Assembly: GCF_019904175.1 (NCBI RefSeq)
Contig: NZ_CP061913.1
Span: 8,928,001 to 8,992,000 of the forward strand
From: Dactylosporangium vinaceum
GTDB taxonomy: Bacteria > Actinomycetota > Actinomycetes > Mycobacteriales > Micromonosporaceae
Direction of reading: 5' to 3'
Length of the DNA stretch: 64,000 bases
Every line of letters begins with the position of its first letter. Within the stretch, counting starts at the first letter, position 1. Under the pieces are notes generated by a model, which was given only the letters and a program-made list of their open reading frames with translations, ran no database searches and had not been told where the DNA came from. The translations under genes were made by a program, and so were the position numbers. Shown in pieces: positions 1 through 8,416 of the stretch.

Positions 1-903
1 GCCCGGGTAGGCCATCACGCCGAGCTCGTCCTTGGTGTTCTTCTGCAGCTCCGGCAGCTGGTTGACCCACACCCACGAGGTGAGGGCCTTGCCGGTGACG
101 ACGAGCTGCTTGGTGACGTCCGTGGCGTTGCCCTCGCGGATCACGTCAGCGGTCGGCGTCGCCTTGGCGTCGCGGGCGCCCTTCCACAGGTCGAACCAGG
201 CGGTCACGTCCTGGGCGGTGAAGCCGAGCTCCTTGCCCTTGTACAGGTCCTTGCCCTGCTGGCGCAGCCACACCCAGAACGCCTTGTAGTCGGCGCTCGG
301 GTCCTGGGTGCCGGGGACCTTCGTCGCCGCACCGGCCGTCTGGGCCCAGGTGATGAACTCGGGCCAGCTCATGCCGGTCTTGGGCTCCGGCTGGTTCGCC
401 GCCGCCAGTTTCGTCTTGTTGTAGACCAGGCCCTGCGTGTTCTCGCCGAACGCGACGCCGGCCAGCTTGCCGTCGACCTCGCCGTACTTCCACAGACTCT
501 CGGGGAACTTGGAGGTGTCGAGCTTGCCGGACTTCTGGTACGAGCTCAGGTCCAGCGTGACGTTGCGCGACGCGTACTCGGTGAGGAAGTTGTCGTCGAT
601 CTGGAAGATGTCGGGCGCGGCGTTGCCGGCCGTGAGGGTCGCCAGCTTGTCGAAGTAGCCCTGGTTGGCCTGCCATGTCGTCTTGAACGTGACGTTGGGG
701 TGCTTCGCGGTGTACAGCTTCAGTGCGTCCTCGGTGAGCTTGGCGCGCGCATCGCCGCCCCACCAGAAGAAGCTCAGCTCCACCGGCTTCGTGGAGTCGG
801 CCGACGGCGAGCCGCCGGAGTCGTCACCACACGCGGCGAGGGGTACGAGCAGAGCGGCGGCGGCGGCTACCGCGAGCAGCCGGCGACGGGGTGTTCCGGA
901 CAT
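1..903 (-). CDS. Sugar ABC transporter substrate-binding lipoprotein (3' end cut by window)
   Basis: Extracellular family-1 solute-binding protein that would capture an oligosaccharide or uronate and deliver it to ABC permeases expected further left, outside the window. The N-terminus has Arg residues, a hydrophobic stretch and a lipobox (VPLAAC, Cys at about residue 25) followed by GDDSGG, typical of a lipoprotein. The mature part starts VELSFFWWGGDARAKL, as in sugar-binding proteins of this family. ATG 903 is chosen because AGGAG lies 8-9 bases upstream. It follows the LacI gene on the same strand after about 50 bp, so the two may be co-transcribed. The ligand is unknown; the neighbouring uronate operon suggests a pectin-derived sugar (inference). 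The C-terminus is missing. Confidence 0.9.
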   Translation of the reverse strand, partial: MSGTPRRRLLAVAAAAALLVPLAACGDDSGGSPSADSTKPVELSFFWWGGDARAKLTEDALKLYTAKHPNVTFKTTWQANQGYFDKLATLTAGNAAPDIFQIDDNFLTEYASRNVTLDLSSYQKSGKLDTSKFPESLWKYGEVDGKLAGVAFGENTQGLVYNKTKLAAANQPEPKTGMSWPEFITWAQTAGAATKVPGTQDPSADYKAFWVWLRQQGKDLYKGKELGFTAQDVTAWFDLWKGARDAKATPTADVIREGNATDVTKQLVVTGKALTSWVWVNQLPELQKNTKDELGVMAYPG

Positions 904-953
904 CGAATAACACTCCTGTGTCTGTCTCTGGCACGTGGCCGCGACAACTGGGG

Positions 954-1934
954 TCAGACCGGCGCGGGACCGGTGGAGTCGCGGATGACCAGTTGGGTCT
1001 GGAGCGTGACAAGTGCGGTTGAGCGCTGTTCGTCTTCGTGGTGCAGCAGCATGTCCACGGCCGCCCGTCCGGCGGCCGCGGTCGGGGTGGCCACGGTGGT
1101 GAGCTTCGGGCGCACCAGCCGGCTGAGCATGATGTCGTCGATGCCGACGACGCTGATCTCACCCGGCACGCTCACATTGCGGTCGTGCAGCCCTTCGAGC
1201 AGGCCGATCGCCATGAGGTCGTTGTAGACCAGCACGGCGGTCGCCCCGGTGGCCAGCACCGCCGCGCAGGCGGCCGATCCGGCCGCCTCCGTGGGCTGGA
1301 AGGGCCCGAGGACCGTGAGCGTGGCACCCGCGGCCTTGGCCGCGGCGGTTGCGGAGCGGCGGATCTCCCGGTTGGTCCACGAGCCGCGCGGCCCGCCCAG
1401 CAGGGCGATGTCGCGGTGGCCGAGGCCGACCAGGTGTTCGATGGCGGTCCGGGCGCCGCTGGCGACGTCCATGACGACCGCGGGCAGCCCCTCGACGGGC
1501 CGGTTGACCACGACGAGCGGCACCTCCTTGCGGAGCTTCTCGATCAGGTCGTTGCTCATGCGCGGGCTGCACAGCAGCACGCCGTCGACCTGTTTGGCGA
1601 GGGCGTGGACGAGCTGCTCCTCGACCACGGGGTCCTCGTTCGTGTCGGCGACGAACAGGTGGTAGTCGCGCTGGCGCGACTGGGATTCGGCGGCCTTGAT
1701 GAGCGGCGGGAAGAACGGGTTCGCGATGTCCGCGACGATCAGCCCGATGTTGTGGGTGCGGCCGGTGATCAGGGCGCGGGCGGCGCGGTTGGGCCGGTAG
1801 CCCATGCTCTCCGCGGTGGACAGCACGCGGCTGCGCGTGTCGGGGTTGACCAGATGCGGTGCCGAGAAGGTGCGCGACACGGTGGAGACATGGACGCCGG
1901 AGGCGCGGGCGACATCTCGGATCGTGGCGGGCAC
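954..1934 (-). CDS. LacI-family transcriptional repressor
   Basis: 326-residue LacI/GalR regulator. The N-terminal helix-turn-helix and hinge are clear (ATIRDVARASGVHVSTVSRT, then MGYRPNRAARAL). A periplasmic-binding-like effector domain follows (GLIVADIANPFF, DGVLLCSP, GHRDIALLGGP, VVGIDD). I start it at GTG 1934, which has GAGAGGA about 7 bases upstream, rather than at TTG 1949. It is transcribed away from the uronate operon and lies upstream of the sugar-binding lipoprotein gene on the same strand. Two LacI-type palindromes sit between it and the operon, so it most likely represses both directions and responds to a uronate or oligosaccharide (inference). Confidence 0.93.
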   Translation of the reverse strand: MPATIRDVARASGVHVSTVSRTFSAPHLVNPDTRSRVLSTAESMGYRPNRAARALITGRTHNIGLIVADIANPFFPPLIKAAESQSRQRDYHLFVADTNEDPVVEEQLVHALAKQVDGVLLCSPRMSNDLIEKLRKEVPLVVVNRPVEGLPAVVMDVASGARTAIEHLVGLGHRDIALLGGPRGSWTNREIRRSATAAAKAAGATLTVLGPFQPTEAAGSAACAAVLATGATAVLVYNDLMAIGLLEGLHDRNVSVPGEISVVGIDDIMLSRLVRPKLTTVATPTAAAGRAAVDMLLHHEDEQRSTALVTLQTQLVIRDSTGPAPV

Positions 1935-1985
1935 GTGGAGTCCTCTCAAAGACCGTGATGCGGGTCACCGGGTGCAGCCAATTAT

Positions 1986-1997
1986 GCAAACGTTTGC
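1986..1997. promoter_or_regulatory. LacI-type operator O1 (GCAAACGTTTGC)
   Basis: Perfect 12-bp palindrome with the central CG typical of LacI-family operators, 52 bp upstream of the LacI start codon and about 105 bp upstream of the first operon gene. Probably bound by the adjacent LacI protein. The half-site GCAAA is shared with the second palindrome at 2072-2085. Confidence 0.7.
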
Positions 1998-2037
1998 TCC
2001 CGTGTCAACGCCCCTCAATGGAAGTTTCGCGCTGGTA

Positions 2038-2067
2038 TTGACCCCGCCAGGCCCCTTTGCGCATAGT
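2038..2067 (+). promoter_or_regulatory. Promoter of the uronate operon
   Basis: TTGACC (2038-2043), 18 bp, CATAGT (2062-2067) resembles a housekeeping sigma promoter. Transcription would start around 2074, inside the second operator, so repressor binding would block initiation directly. Predicted from sequence only. Confidence 0.5.
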
Positions 2068-2071
2068 TTGC

Positions 2072-2085
2072 TGCAAACCTTTGCA
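2072..2085. promoter_or_regulatory. LacI-type operator O2 (TGCAAACCTTTGCA)
   Basis: Imperfect palindrome with perfect arms TGCAAA/TTTGCA around a CC centre. It lies just downstream of the -10 box and overlaps the expected start of transcription of the operon beginning at 2102. The arms match operator O1 about 86 bp away, so DNA looping between the two sites is possible. Confidence 0.7.
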
Positions 2086-2101
2086 GCCCCAAGGGGGTTC
2101 C

Positions 2102-3346
2102 TTGAACAAGCGCTATGCGATCGTCGGCACCGGATCGCGGGCGGCCATGTTCGTGCGGGCGCTCACCGGCGAGCACCGCGGCACCAGCGAGCTCGTCGCC
2201 CTCGCCGACCCGAACCCGGTCCGCATCGCCGTGCACAACGACCGCCTCGACCGACCCGTCCCGGCCTATCCGGCCGGCGCGTTCGCCGAGATGATCGAGC
2301 GTGAGCGGGTCGACGTGGTGATCGTCTGCACCGTCGACCGCTACCACGACGAGTACATCGTCGCGGCCCTCGAAGCCGGCTGTGACGTGCTCACCGAGAA
2401 GCCGATGACGATCGACGCGCAGCGCTGCGCGCGAATCCTCGACGCCGTCGCGCGCACGGGCCGCCGCGTGCAAGTTACATTCAACTATCGCTACAACCCG
2501 CTGCACGAGGCGGTGAAACGCATCCTGGCATCCGGCGAGATCGGCGAGGTCGGCTCGGTGCACTTCGAGTGGCTGCTCGACGTGCGCCACGGTGCCGACT
2601 ACTTCCGGCGCTGGCACCGCGACAAGGCCGACTCCGGGGGGCTGCTGGTCCACAAGGCCGGACACCACTTCGACCTGGTCAACTGGTGGCTCGACGACGA
2701 CCCTACGTCGGTCTACGCCGACGGAAGATTGTTTTTCTACGGTACTGCGGGTGCCGGCCACGGCGCCGGGAAGTTCGCGATCGACATGGGCGACCCCGAC
2801 CTCGCCGCGCTCTACGGCGAGGCGGCCGTGCGGGCCGACGGGTACCACCGCGACCAGGACGTCTTCGCTCCCGGCGTGACGATCGAGGACGATCTGGCGG
2901 TGATGGTGCGCTACGCTCGCGGCGCGACCCTCACGTATCACCTGACGGCCTACGCGCCCTGGGAGGGGTACCGTATCGCCTTCAACGGCAGCCGCGGCCG
3001 GCTCGAGCTGGACGTGACCGAGACCGACCACGTCTCGGCCGAGGCCGCCGACTCCCTCAAGGGCCATCGCGAGCCGGGCACCGCGAGCCTGCGCCTGCGC
3101 CGCTTCTTCGGCGCTCCGGTGGAGGTGCCCGTGGAGGGGTACCGCCGCGAGGGCCACGGCGGCGCCGACGTGCGGATGCTGGCCCAGCTGCTCGATCCGG
3201 ACGCGCCGCCCGACCCGCTGGGCCGCTCCGCGGACGCCGCCGCCGGGGCCCGCGCCCTCCTCGTCGGGCTCGCCGCCAACGAGTCAATCATCACCGGTCG
3301 GCCCGTCCGCACCGCCGAGCTCAAGGCTGGAATCGTCAATGCATGA
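2102..3346 (+). CDS. Gfo/Idh/MocA-family oxidoreductase
   Basis: 414-residue NAD(P)-dependent oxidoreductase. The N-terminal Rossmann fold starts RYAIVGTGSRAAMF; the family signature EKP follows at VLTEKPMTIDAQRC, and a C-terminal alpha/beta substrate domain completes it. Start TTG 2102 is chosen because AAGGGGG lies 4 bases upstream and because an earlier in-frame TTG (2057) falls inside the promoter. It is the first gene of the operon and overlaps uxaC by 8 bp. Family members act on sugars, inositols or uronates. The neighbours suggest oxidation or reduction of a uronate or its lactone, but the exact substrate cannot be read from the sequence. Confidence 0.88.
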   Translation: MNKRYAIVGTGSRAAMFVRALTGEHRGTSELVALADPNPVRIAVHNDRLDRPVPAYPAGAFAEMIERERVDVVIVCTVDRYHDEYIVAALEAGCDVLTEKPMTIDAQRCARILDAVARTGRRVQVTFNYRYNPLHEAVKRILASGEIGEVGSVHFEWLLDVRHGADYFRRWHRDKADSGGLLVHKAGHHFDLVNWWLDDDPTSVYADGRLFFYGTAGAGHGAGKFAIDMGDPDLAALYGEAAVRADGYHRDQDVFAPGVTIEDDLAVMVRYARGATLTYHLTAYAPWEGYRIAFNGSRGRLELDVTETDHVSAEAADSLKGHREPGTASLRLRRFFGAPVEVPVEGYRREGHGGADVRMLAQLLDPDAPPDPLGRSADAAAGARALLVGLAANESIITGRPVRTAELKAGIVNA

Positions 3347-4751
3347 GGACCACCTGCTCCCCGCCGAACCCGGGGTCCGCGCGATCGCCCGCGAGCTGTA
3401 CGGGCACGCCAAAGGTCTGCCGCTGATCAGCCCGCACGGCCACGTCGACCCGGCCATCCTGGCCGACGACCAGCCGTTCCCGGACCCGGCCCGGCTGATC
3501 GTGGTGCCCGACCACTACGTCACCCGGATGCTGGCCAGCCAGGGCGTCGCCCCGGCCGACCTGGGCGTGCCGTCGCTCGACGGATCGCCGGTGGAGACCG
3601 ACGGGCGCACGATCTGGCGGCGGCTGGCCGCGCAGTGGCACCTGTTCCGCGGCACCCCGTCGCGGCTGTGGACCGAGCGCGTGCTGGCCGAGGTGTTCGG
3701 CGTGGACGGCCCGCTGAACGCGGACACGGCCGACCGGGTCTACGACACCATCGCCGAGCGCCTGGCGAGCCCCGAGTTCCGGCCGCGGGCCCTGTTCGAG
3801 CGGTTCAACCTGGAGGTCCTCGCGACCACCGAGTCGCCGCTGTCCGACCTCGGCGCCCACGCCAAGCTCGCCGCCGACGGCTGGGGCGGCCCGGGCGGGC
3901 GGGTCATCACCACCTTCCGCCCCGACGACCTCGTCGACCTGGACTGGCCCGGCTGGGCCGACCGGGTCGCGCAGCTCGGCGCGGGCACCTACGCGCAGTT
4001 CCTGGACCGGCTCCGCGAGCGCCGCCAGGCGTTCATCGCCGCCGGGGCCACCTCCAGCGACCACGGCCACCCGACCGCGGCCACCCTCGCCCTGGCGCCG
4101 CAGCAGGCGGCGGCGCTGTTCGACCGGGCGCTCGGGGGCCGGGCCGAGCCGGGCGACGCCGAGACGTTCCGGGCCCACATGCTCGTCGAGTTCGCCCGCA
4201 TGTCGGTCGAGGACGGCCTGGTCATGCAGCTGCACCCGGGGGCCGTGCGCAACCACAACGCGGCGCTCTACGCCCGGCACGGCCGCGACGTCGGCGGCGA
4301 CATCCCCAGCCCGACCGAGTACGTCCGCGCGCTCAAGCCGCTGCTGGACGAGCTCGGCACCGACCCGCGGTTCCGGATCGTGCTCTACACGCTCGACGAG
4401 ACCGCGTTCACCCGCGAGCTGGCCCCGCTGGCCGGCGGCTACCCGGCCGTCTTCCTCGGCGCGCCCTGGTGGTTCCTGGACAGCCCCGAGGGCCTGCGCC
4501 GATACCGCGAGGCCGTCACCGAGACCGCCGGCTTCTACAACACCGCCGGGTTCGTCGACGACACCCGCGCCTTCTGCTCGATCCCGGTCCGCCACGACGT
4601 CGCCCGCCGCGTCGACGCCGGCTTCCTGGCCCGGCTCGTCGCCGAGCACCGCCTGCCGCTCGACGAGGCCGCCGAGACCATCGCCGACCTCGCCTACCAC
4701 CTGCCGAAGCGCGTCTACGCGCGCACCGTCCACAATGGAGCTTCCGCGTGA
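3339..4751 (+). CDS. uxaC: Glucuronate/galacturonate isomerase
   Basis: Uronate isomerase (EC 5.3.1.12), converting D-glucuronate to D-fructuronate and D-galacturonate to D-tagaturonate in the cytosol. Full length (470 residues, usual for the family). The metal-binding motif SPHGHVDP near residue 35 and a later MQLHPGAVRNHN are characteristic of this amidohydrolase-superfamily enzyme. It overlaps the upstream oxidoreductase by 8 bp and the downstream dehydratase by 4 bp (GTGA), so translation is probably coupled. With a pectate lyase about 4 kb downstream, galacturonate released from pectin is the likely substrate (inference). Confidence 0.92.
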   Translation: MHEDHLLPAEPGVRAIARELYGHAKGLPLISPHGHVDPAILADDQPFPDPARLIVVPDHYVTRMLASQGVAPADLGVPSLDGSPVETDGRTIWRRLAAQWHLFRGTPSRLWTERVLAEVFGVDGPLNADTADRVYDTIAERLASPEFRPRALFERFNLEVLATTESPLSDLGAHAKLAADGWGGPGGRVITTFRPDDLVDLDWPGWADRVAQLGAGTYAQFLDRLRERRQAFIAAGATSSDHGHPTAATLALAPQQAAALFDRALGGRAEPGDAETFRAHMLVEFARMSVEDGLVMQLHPGAVRNHNAALYARHGRDVGGDIPSPTEYVRALKPLLDELGTDPRFRIVLYTLDETAFTRELAPLAGGYPAVFLGAPWWFLDSPEGLRRYREAVTETAGFYNTAGFVDDTRAFCSIPVRHDVARRVDAGFLARLVAEHRLPLDEAAETIADLAYHLPKRVYARTVHNGASA

Positions 4752-6034
4752 CCCTCATCACCGGCCTGACCGTCCACGACGTGCGGTTCCCGACCGCCGC
4801 GGCCGGCGACGGCTCCGACGCCATCAACAAGGGCGACTACTCGGCCACCTACGTCGTGCTCGACACCGCGGAAGGCACCCAGGGCTTCGGCCTCACCTTC
4901 ACCAACGGCCGCGGCAACGAGATCACCTGCGCGGCCGTCCGGGCCCTCGAGCACCACGTCGTGGGCCACGCGGTCGAGGACCTGTGCACCGCCGCCGGCC
5001 AGCGGACGATCACCGCCGACGTGCAGGTGCGCTGGCTCGGCCCGGAGAAGGGCGTCGTGGCCATGGCGGCCGGGGCGATCCTCAACGCCGTGTGGGACCT
5101 GCGCGCCCGCCTCGACGGCAAGCCGCTGTGGAGGCTGCTCGCCGAGCTGCCGACCGCGGACCTGGTCGCGGCGGTCGACTTCAACCACATCACCGACGCG
5201 CTGAGCCCCGAGGAGGCCGCCGCGATCCTCGACGGCGGCCTGGACGGCTACGGCGAGCGGCTGGCCCACGCGACCGAGCACGGCTTCCCCTCCTACACGA
5301 CATCCGTCGGCTGGCTCGGCTATGACGACGAGAAGGTCCGGTCCCTGACCCGCCAGGCGGTGAAGGACGGCTTCGACGCGTTCAAGATGAAGGTCGGCGG
5401 CCCGATCGAGGACGACGTGCGCCGGGCCGGCATCATCCGCGCCGAGATCGGGCCGGCCGCGCGGCTCATGATGGACGCCAACCAGGTCTGGGACGTCGGC
5501 GTGGCGATCGCCAACATGGAGCGCCTGGTCGCCTTCGAGCCGTACTGGATCGAGGAGCCCACCCACGCCGACGACGTCCTCGGCCACGCCGCGATCCAGC
5601 GCGCCCTCGGCGACCGCTGCAAGGTCGCCACCGGTGAGGTCGCCGCCAACCGAGTCATCTTCAAGCAGCTGCTCCAGGCCGGCGCCATCGGCATCATGCA
5701 GGTCGACGCCTGCCGGGTGGCCGGCGTCGGCGAGGTCCTGGCCGAGCTGCTCCTCGCGGCCAAGTTCGGGGTCACCGTGTGCCCGCACGCGGGCGGGGTC
5801 GGGCTGTGCGAGTACGTCCAGCACCTGTCGTTCTTCGACTACCTGCGGGTCAGCCGCTCGATGGAGGGGCGCATGGTGGAGTACGTCGACCACCTGCACG
5901 AGCACTTCACCGACCCGGTGCGGATCGCGAACGGCCGCTACGTGCTGCCCGAGCGGCCCGGCTACAGCGTCGAGCTGCGGCCCGAGTCCATCGCGCAGTA
6001 CAGCTTCCCGGAGGGACCGGTATGGAACGCCTGA
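4748..6034 (+). CDS. L-fuconate dehydratase-type enolase-superfamily enzyme
   Basis: 428-residue member of the mandelate-racemase/enolase superfamily, closest by eye to L-fuconate dehydratase. Catalytic features are all visible: the KMK motif (FKMKVGG), metal ligands in MMDANQVWD, WIEEPTHADD and ATGEVAANR, and the conserved PHAGGVGLCE loop. Start GTG 4748 overlaps the uxaC stop and has GGAG about 8 bases upstream. Family enzymes dehydrate 6-carbon aldonates such as L-fuconate and can also accept L-galactonate. In this operon it may act on a galacturonate-derived aldonate rather than on fuconate; that is inference. Confidence 0.88.
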   Translation: MTLITGLTVHDVRFPTAAAGDGSDAINKGDYSATYVVLDTAEGTQGFGLTFTNGRGNEITCAAVRALEHHVVGHAVEDLCTAAGQRTITADVQVRWLGPEKGVVAMAAGAILNAVWDLRARLDGKPLWRLLAELPTADLVAAVDFNHITDALSPEEAAAILDGGLDGYGERLAHATEHGFPSYTTSVGWLGYDDEKVRSLTRQAVKDGFDAFKMKVGGPIEDDVRRAGIIRAEIGPAARLMMDANQVWDVGVAIANMERLVAFEPYWIEEPTHADDVLGHAAIQRALGDRCKVATGEVAANRVIFKQLLQAGAIGIMQVDACRVAGVGEVLAELLLAAKFGVTVCPHAGGVGLCEYVQHLSFFDYLRVSRSMEGRMVEYVDHLHEHFTDPVRIANGRYVLPERPGYSVELRPESIAQYSFPEGPVWNA

Positions 6035-7329
6035 ACCGCTCCACGTTCCGCGACGTCATCGAGCCGCCCGGCACCGGCATCGTGCACCTCGGGCTCGGCG
6101 CGTTCCACCGGGCCCACGAGGCGGTCTTTACCGAGGACGCGATCCGCAAGGCCGGTGGGGACTGGGGCATCGCCGCCGTCGCACCCCGGTCCCGGGCCGT
6201 GCTCGACCCGCTGCTGGAGCAGGACCGGCTGTACAGCGTCCTGACCCTCGACGGCGAGCGGGTGACGCCGCGGGTGCTCGGGGTGCACACGCAGGCACTG
6301 CACGCGGCGAGCGCGCCGGCGGCGGTCGAGCGCCTGCTGGCCGACCCGGCCGTGCGGGTCGTCACGCTGACGGTGACCGAGAAGGCGTACCGGGCCGACT
6401 CCGGGATCATGCGGCTGCTGCTGGCCGGGCTGCGCGCCCGGGCCGCCACGCAGGCCCCGATCGCGCTTGTCAGCTGCGACAACCTGCCGTCCAACGGGCA
6501 GCGGCTGCGCGAGCTCATCACGCCCGAGCTCGACGACGTGAGCTTCATCGGGTTCCCCAGCACCATGGTGGACCGCATCGTCCCGGCCAGCACCGACGCC
6601 ACCTACGCGACGGCGCGCGACGTGCTGGGCCTGGAGGACCGGGCCTGCGTGGCCGCGGAGCCGTTCAACGCCTGGGTCCTCGAGAACGACTTCCCGGGCG
6701 GCCGGCCGGCGTGGGACCAGGCCGGCGCCGTCATCACCGACGACGTCGCGCCGTGGGAGGGGCTGAAGCTGCGGGCGCTGCTCGGGGTGCACTCGGCGCT
6801 GGCCTATCTCGGCGCGCTCGCCGGCGCCCGCACGGTCGACCAGGCCCTGGCCCTGCCGGGGATGCGCTCGGCCATGGAACGTTTCATCGCCACGGACATC
6901 GCGCCGACCCTCACACCGCCCGACGGGGTCACCGTCGAGCAGTACGGCCGCAGCGCCCTGGAGCGCTTCGCCAACGCCGGCCTGCGCCACCGCACCCTCC
7001 AGATCGCCATGGACGGCTCGCAGAAGCTGCCGCAGCGGCTCCTCGGCACCATCGCCGACCGGCGGGCGGCCGGCAGCGTCCCGGTGTACGCCACGCTCGT
7101 GCTCGCCGCCTGGATGAAGTTCGTGCGCGGGGCGGCCGACGACGGCACTCCCCTGCCGCTCGACGACCCGATGGCCGACCGGCTGCGGGCCACCCCGTCG
7201 CTGCTGGAGCTCGACGCCGTGTTCCCGCCCGGCTTCGCCGACGACGCCGAGCTGCGCGCCCAGCTGTCGGCGTGGAGCGCCGACCTGGACCGCCACGGCG
7301 TGGTCGGCACCCTGCAGGCCCTGCGGTGA
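6022..7329 (+). CDS. Mannitol/fructuronate dehydrogenase family protein with altered catalytic motif
   Basis: 435-residue polyol-specific long-chain dehydrogenase/reductase. The N-terminal nucleotide fold has HLGLGAFHRAH and the family motif CDNLPSNG is present. Family members reduce D-fructuronate or D-tagaturonate (UxuB/UxaB-like) or oxidise mannitol. ATG 6022 has GGAGG 7 bases upstream and overlaps the dehydratase gene by 13 bp. Odd point: the catalytic segment normally KxxxxNxxH reads KLRALLGVH (codons around 6763-6791), so the usual Asn is Leu while Lys and His remain. Working with UxaC it would reduce the keto-uronate, unless the substitution has changed its activity. Confidence 0.87.
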   Translation: MERLNRSTFRDVIEPPGTGIVHLGLGAFHRAHEAVFTEDAIRKAGGDWGIAAVAPRSRAVLDPLLEQDRLYSVLTLDGERVTPRVLGVHTQALHAASAPAAVERLLADPAVRVVTLTVTEKAYRADSGIMRLLLAGLRARAATQAPIALVSCDNLPSNGQRLRELITPELDDVSFIGFPSTMVDRIVPASTDATYATARDVLGLEDRACVAAEPFNAWVLENDFPGGRPAWDQAGAVITDDVAPWEGLKLRALLGVHSALAYLGALAGARTVDQALALPGMRSAMERFIATDIAPTLTPPDGVTVEQYGRSALERFANAGLRHRTLQIAMDGSQKLPQRLLGTIADRRAAGSVPVYATLVLAAWMKFVRGAADDGTPLPLDDPMADRLRATPSLLELDAVFPPGFADDAELRAQLSAWSADLDRHGVVGTLQALR

Positions 7330-7418
7330 GCGGTCCGCAGGGCGGCGGAGGGGCCGCGGCCCAGCCGGCCCGGGGCCGGCCCGCGACGGCGCCGCCGCCG
7401 GCGGAGGTGACGGCGTGA
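7326..7418 (+). CDS. 30-residue coupled mini-ORF (diverged copy of the element at 63691-63957)
   Basis: GTG 7326 overlaps the stop of the dehydrogenase gene (GTGA), and its own stop overlaps the GTG of the next gene (GTGA again). The peptide starts MSGPQGGGG and ends PPPAEVTA. GGAGG sits exactly 7 bases before the next start. Both the length (93 nt) and the ends match the mini-ORFs near the right edge of the window: the first 32 bases agree at 27 positions and the last 18 at 16. It is probably a linker that keeps translation coupled rather than a functional protein; whether the peptide does anything is unknown. Confidence 0.45.
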   Translation: MSGPQGGGGAAAQPARGRPATAPPPAEVTA

Positions 7419-8416
7419 CGACCACGGTGGCGCTCATCGGCGCGGCCGGGCACGGGGCCTGGCACCTGCGCGCGCTCGACGCGCTGGGCGACCGGGCCCG
7501 GCTCGTCGCCACCTGCGACGTCCAGCCCGGCTACGACTACACCGACCACCGCACGATGCTGGCCGAGCGCAAGCCCGAGGTCGTCATCGTCTGCACCCCG
7601 CCGCACACCCACCTGCCGATCGCCCTCGACGTCCTGGACGCCGGCTGCGACCTGCTGCTGGAGAAGCCGCCGGTGCTGACCCTGGCCGACCACCGCACGC
7701 TCGCCGCGGCGGCCCGCGGGCGGGTCCTGCAGGTGAACTTCCAGGCGCTCGGCTCACCGACGATGCCGATGCTGGCCGAGCGGGTCGGCGAGGTGCACTC
7801 GGCGTCCGTGGCCGGGGCCTGGTGGCGGCCGGACGAGTACTGGCGGCGCTCCTCCTGGTCGGGCCGGCGCGGGCTGGACGGCGCGCTCGTGAACCCCTTC
7901 GCGCACGCGCTCATGCAGGCCCTGGCGATCACCGACCTCCGTCCACCGTGGACGTTCAGCCTCGACCGGTACCGCACCCGGCCGGACGTCGAGGTGGAGG
8001 ACACGGCCACGCTGCGCCTCACCGGCCCCGACGGCCGCGGCGTGTTCGTGGCCGTCACCCTGTGCTCCGGCGAGTTCGTGCCCGGCGACATCACCGTCAC
8101 CGGCAGCGCGGGGACGGTCGAGGTCGGCTACGCCCAGGACCGCCTCGACGGCCAGGTCGTCCCCGGCCGCATCGGCCTGCTGGAGAACCTCCTGGACCAC
8201 CGCGAGCACGACGCGCCGCTGCTCGCCCCGCTGGCCCGCACGGAGCCGTTCGTGGCGCTGGCCGAGGCGATCCTGGCCGCCCCCGACCCCGTACTGCTCG
8301 ACCCGGCCCGCCTGGCCCGCCGGGAGGACGGGCCCGAGATCCCGGGCGCCGCCGCCCTGGTGCGCCGGGCCGCCGCCGAACGTGCCCACTTCCGCGAGAT
8401 CGGAGCCTTCCAATGA
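7415..8416 (+). CDS. Second Gfo/Idh/MocA-family oxidoreductase
   Basis: 333-residue oxidoreductase with N-terminal Rossmann start TVALIGAAGHGAWHL, a VVIVCTPPHTH strand-loop and the LLEKPPV signature Lys region. It is shorter than the family member that opens the operon and only distantly similar to it. It starts at GTG 7415 with GGAGG 7 bases upstream, the ribosome site being supplied by the preceding mini-ORF. It overlaps the cupin gene by 4 bp (ATGA). It probably oxidises or reduces a sugar acid or lactone from the same pathway; the exact reaction is not readable from the sequence. Confidence 0.85.
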   Translation: MTTTVALIGAAGHGAWHLRALDALGDRARLVATCDVQPGYDYTDHRTMLAERKPEVVIVCTPPHTHLPIALDVLDAGCDLLLEKPPVLTLADHRTLAAAARGRVLQVNFQALGSPTMPMLAERVGEVHSASVAGAWWRPDEYWRRSSWSGRRGLDGALVNPFAHALMQALAITDLRPPWTFSLDRYRTRPDVEVEDTATLRLTGPDGRGVFVAVTLCSGEFVPGDITVTGSAGTVEVGYAQDRLDGQVVPGRIGLLENLLDHREHDAPLLAPLARTEPFVALAEAILAAPDPVLLDPARLARREDGPEIPGAAALVRRAAAERAHFREIGAFQ

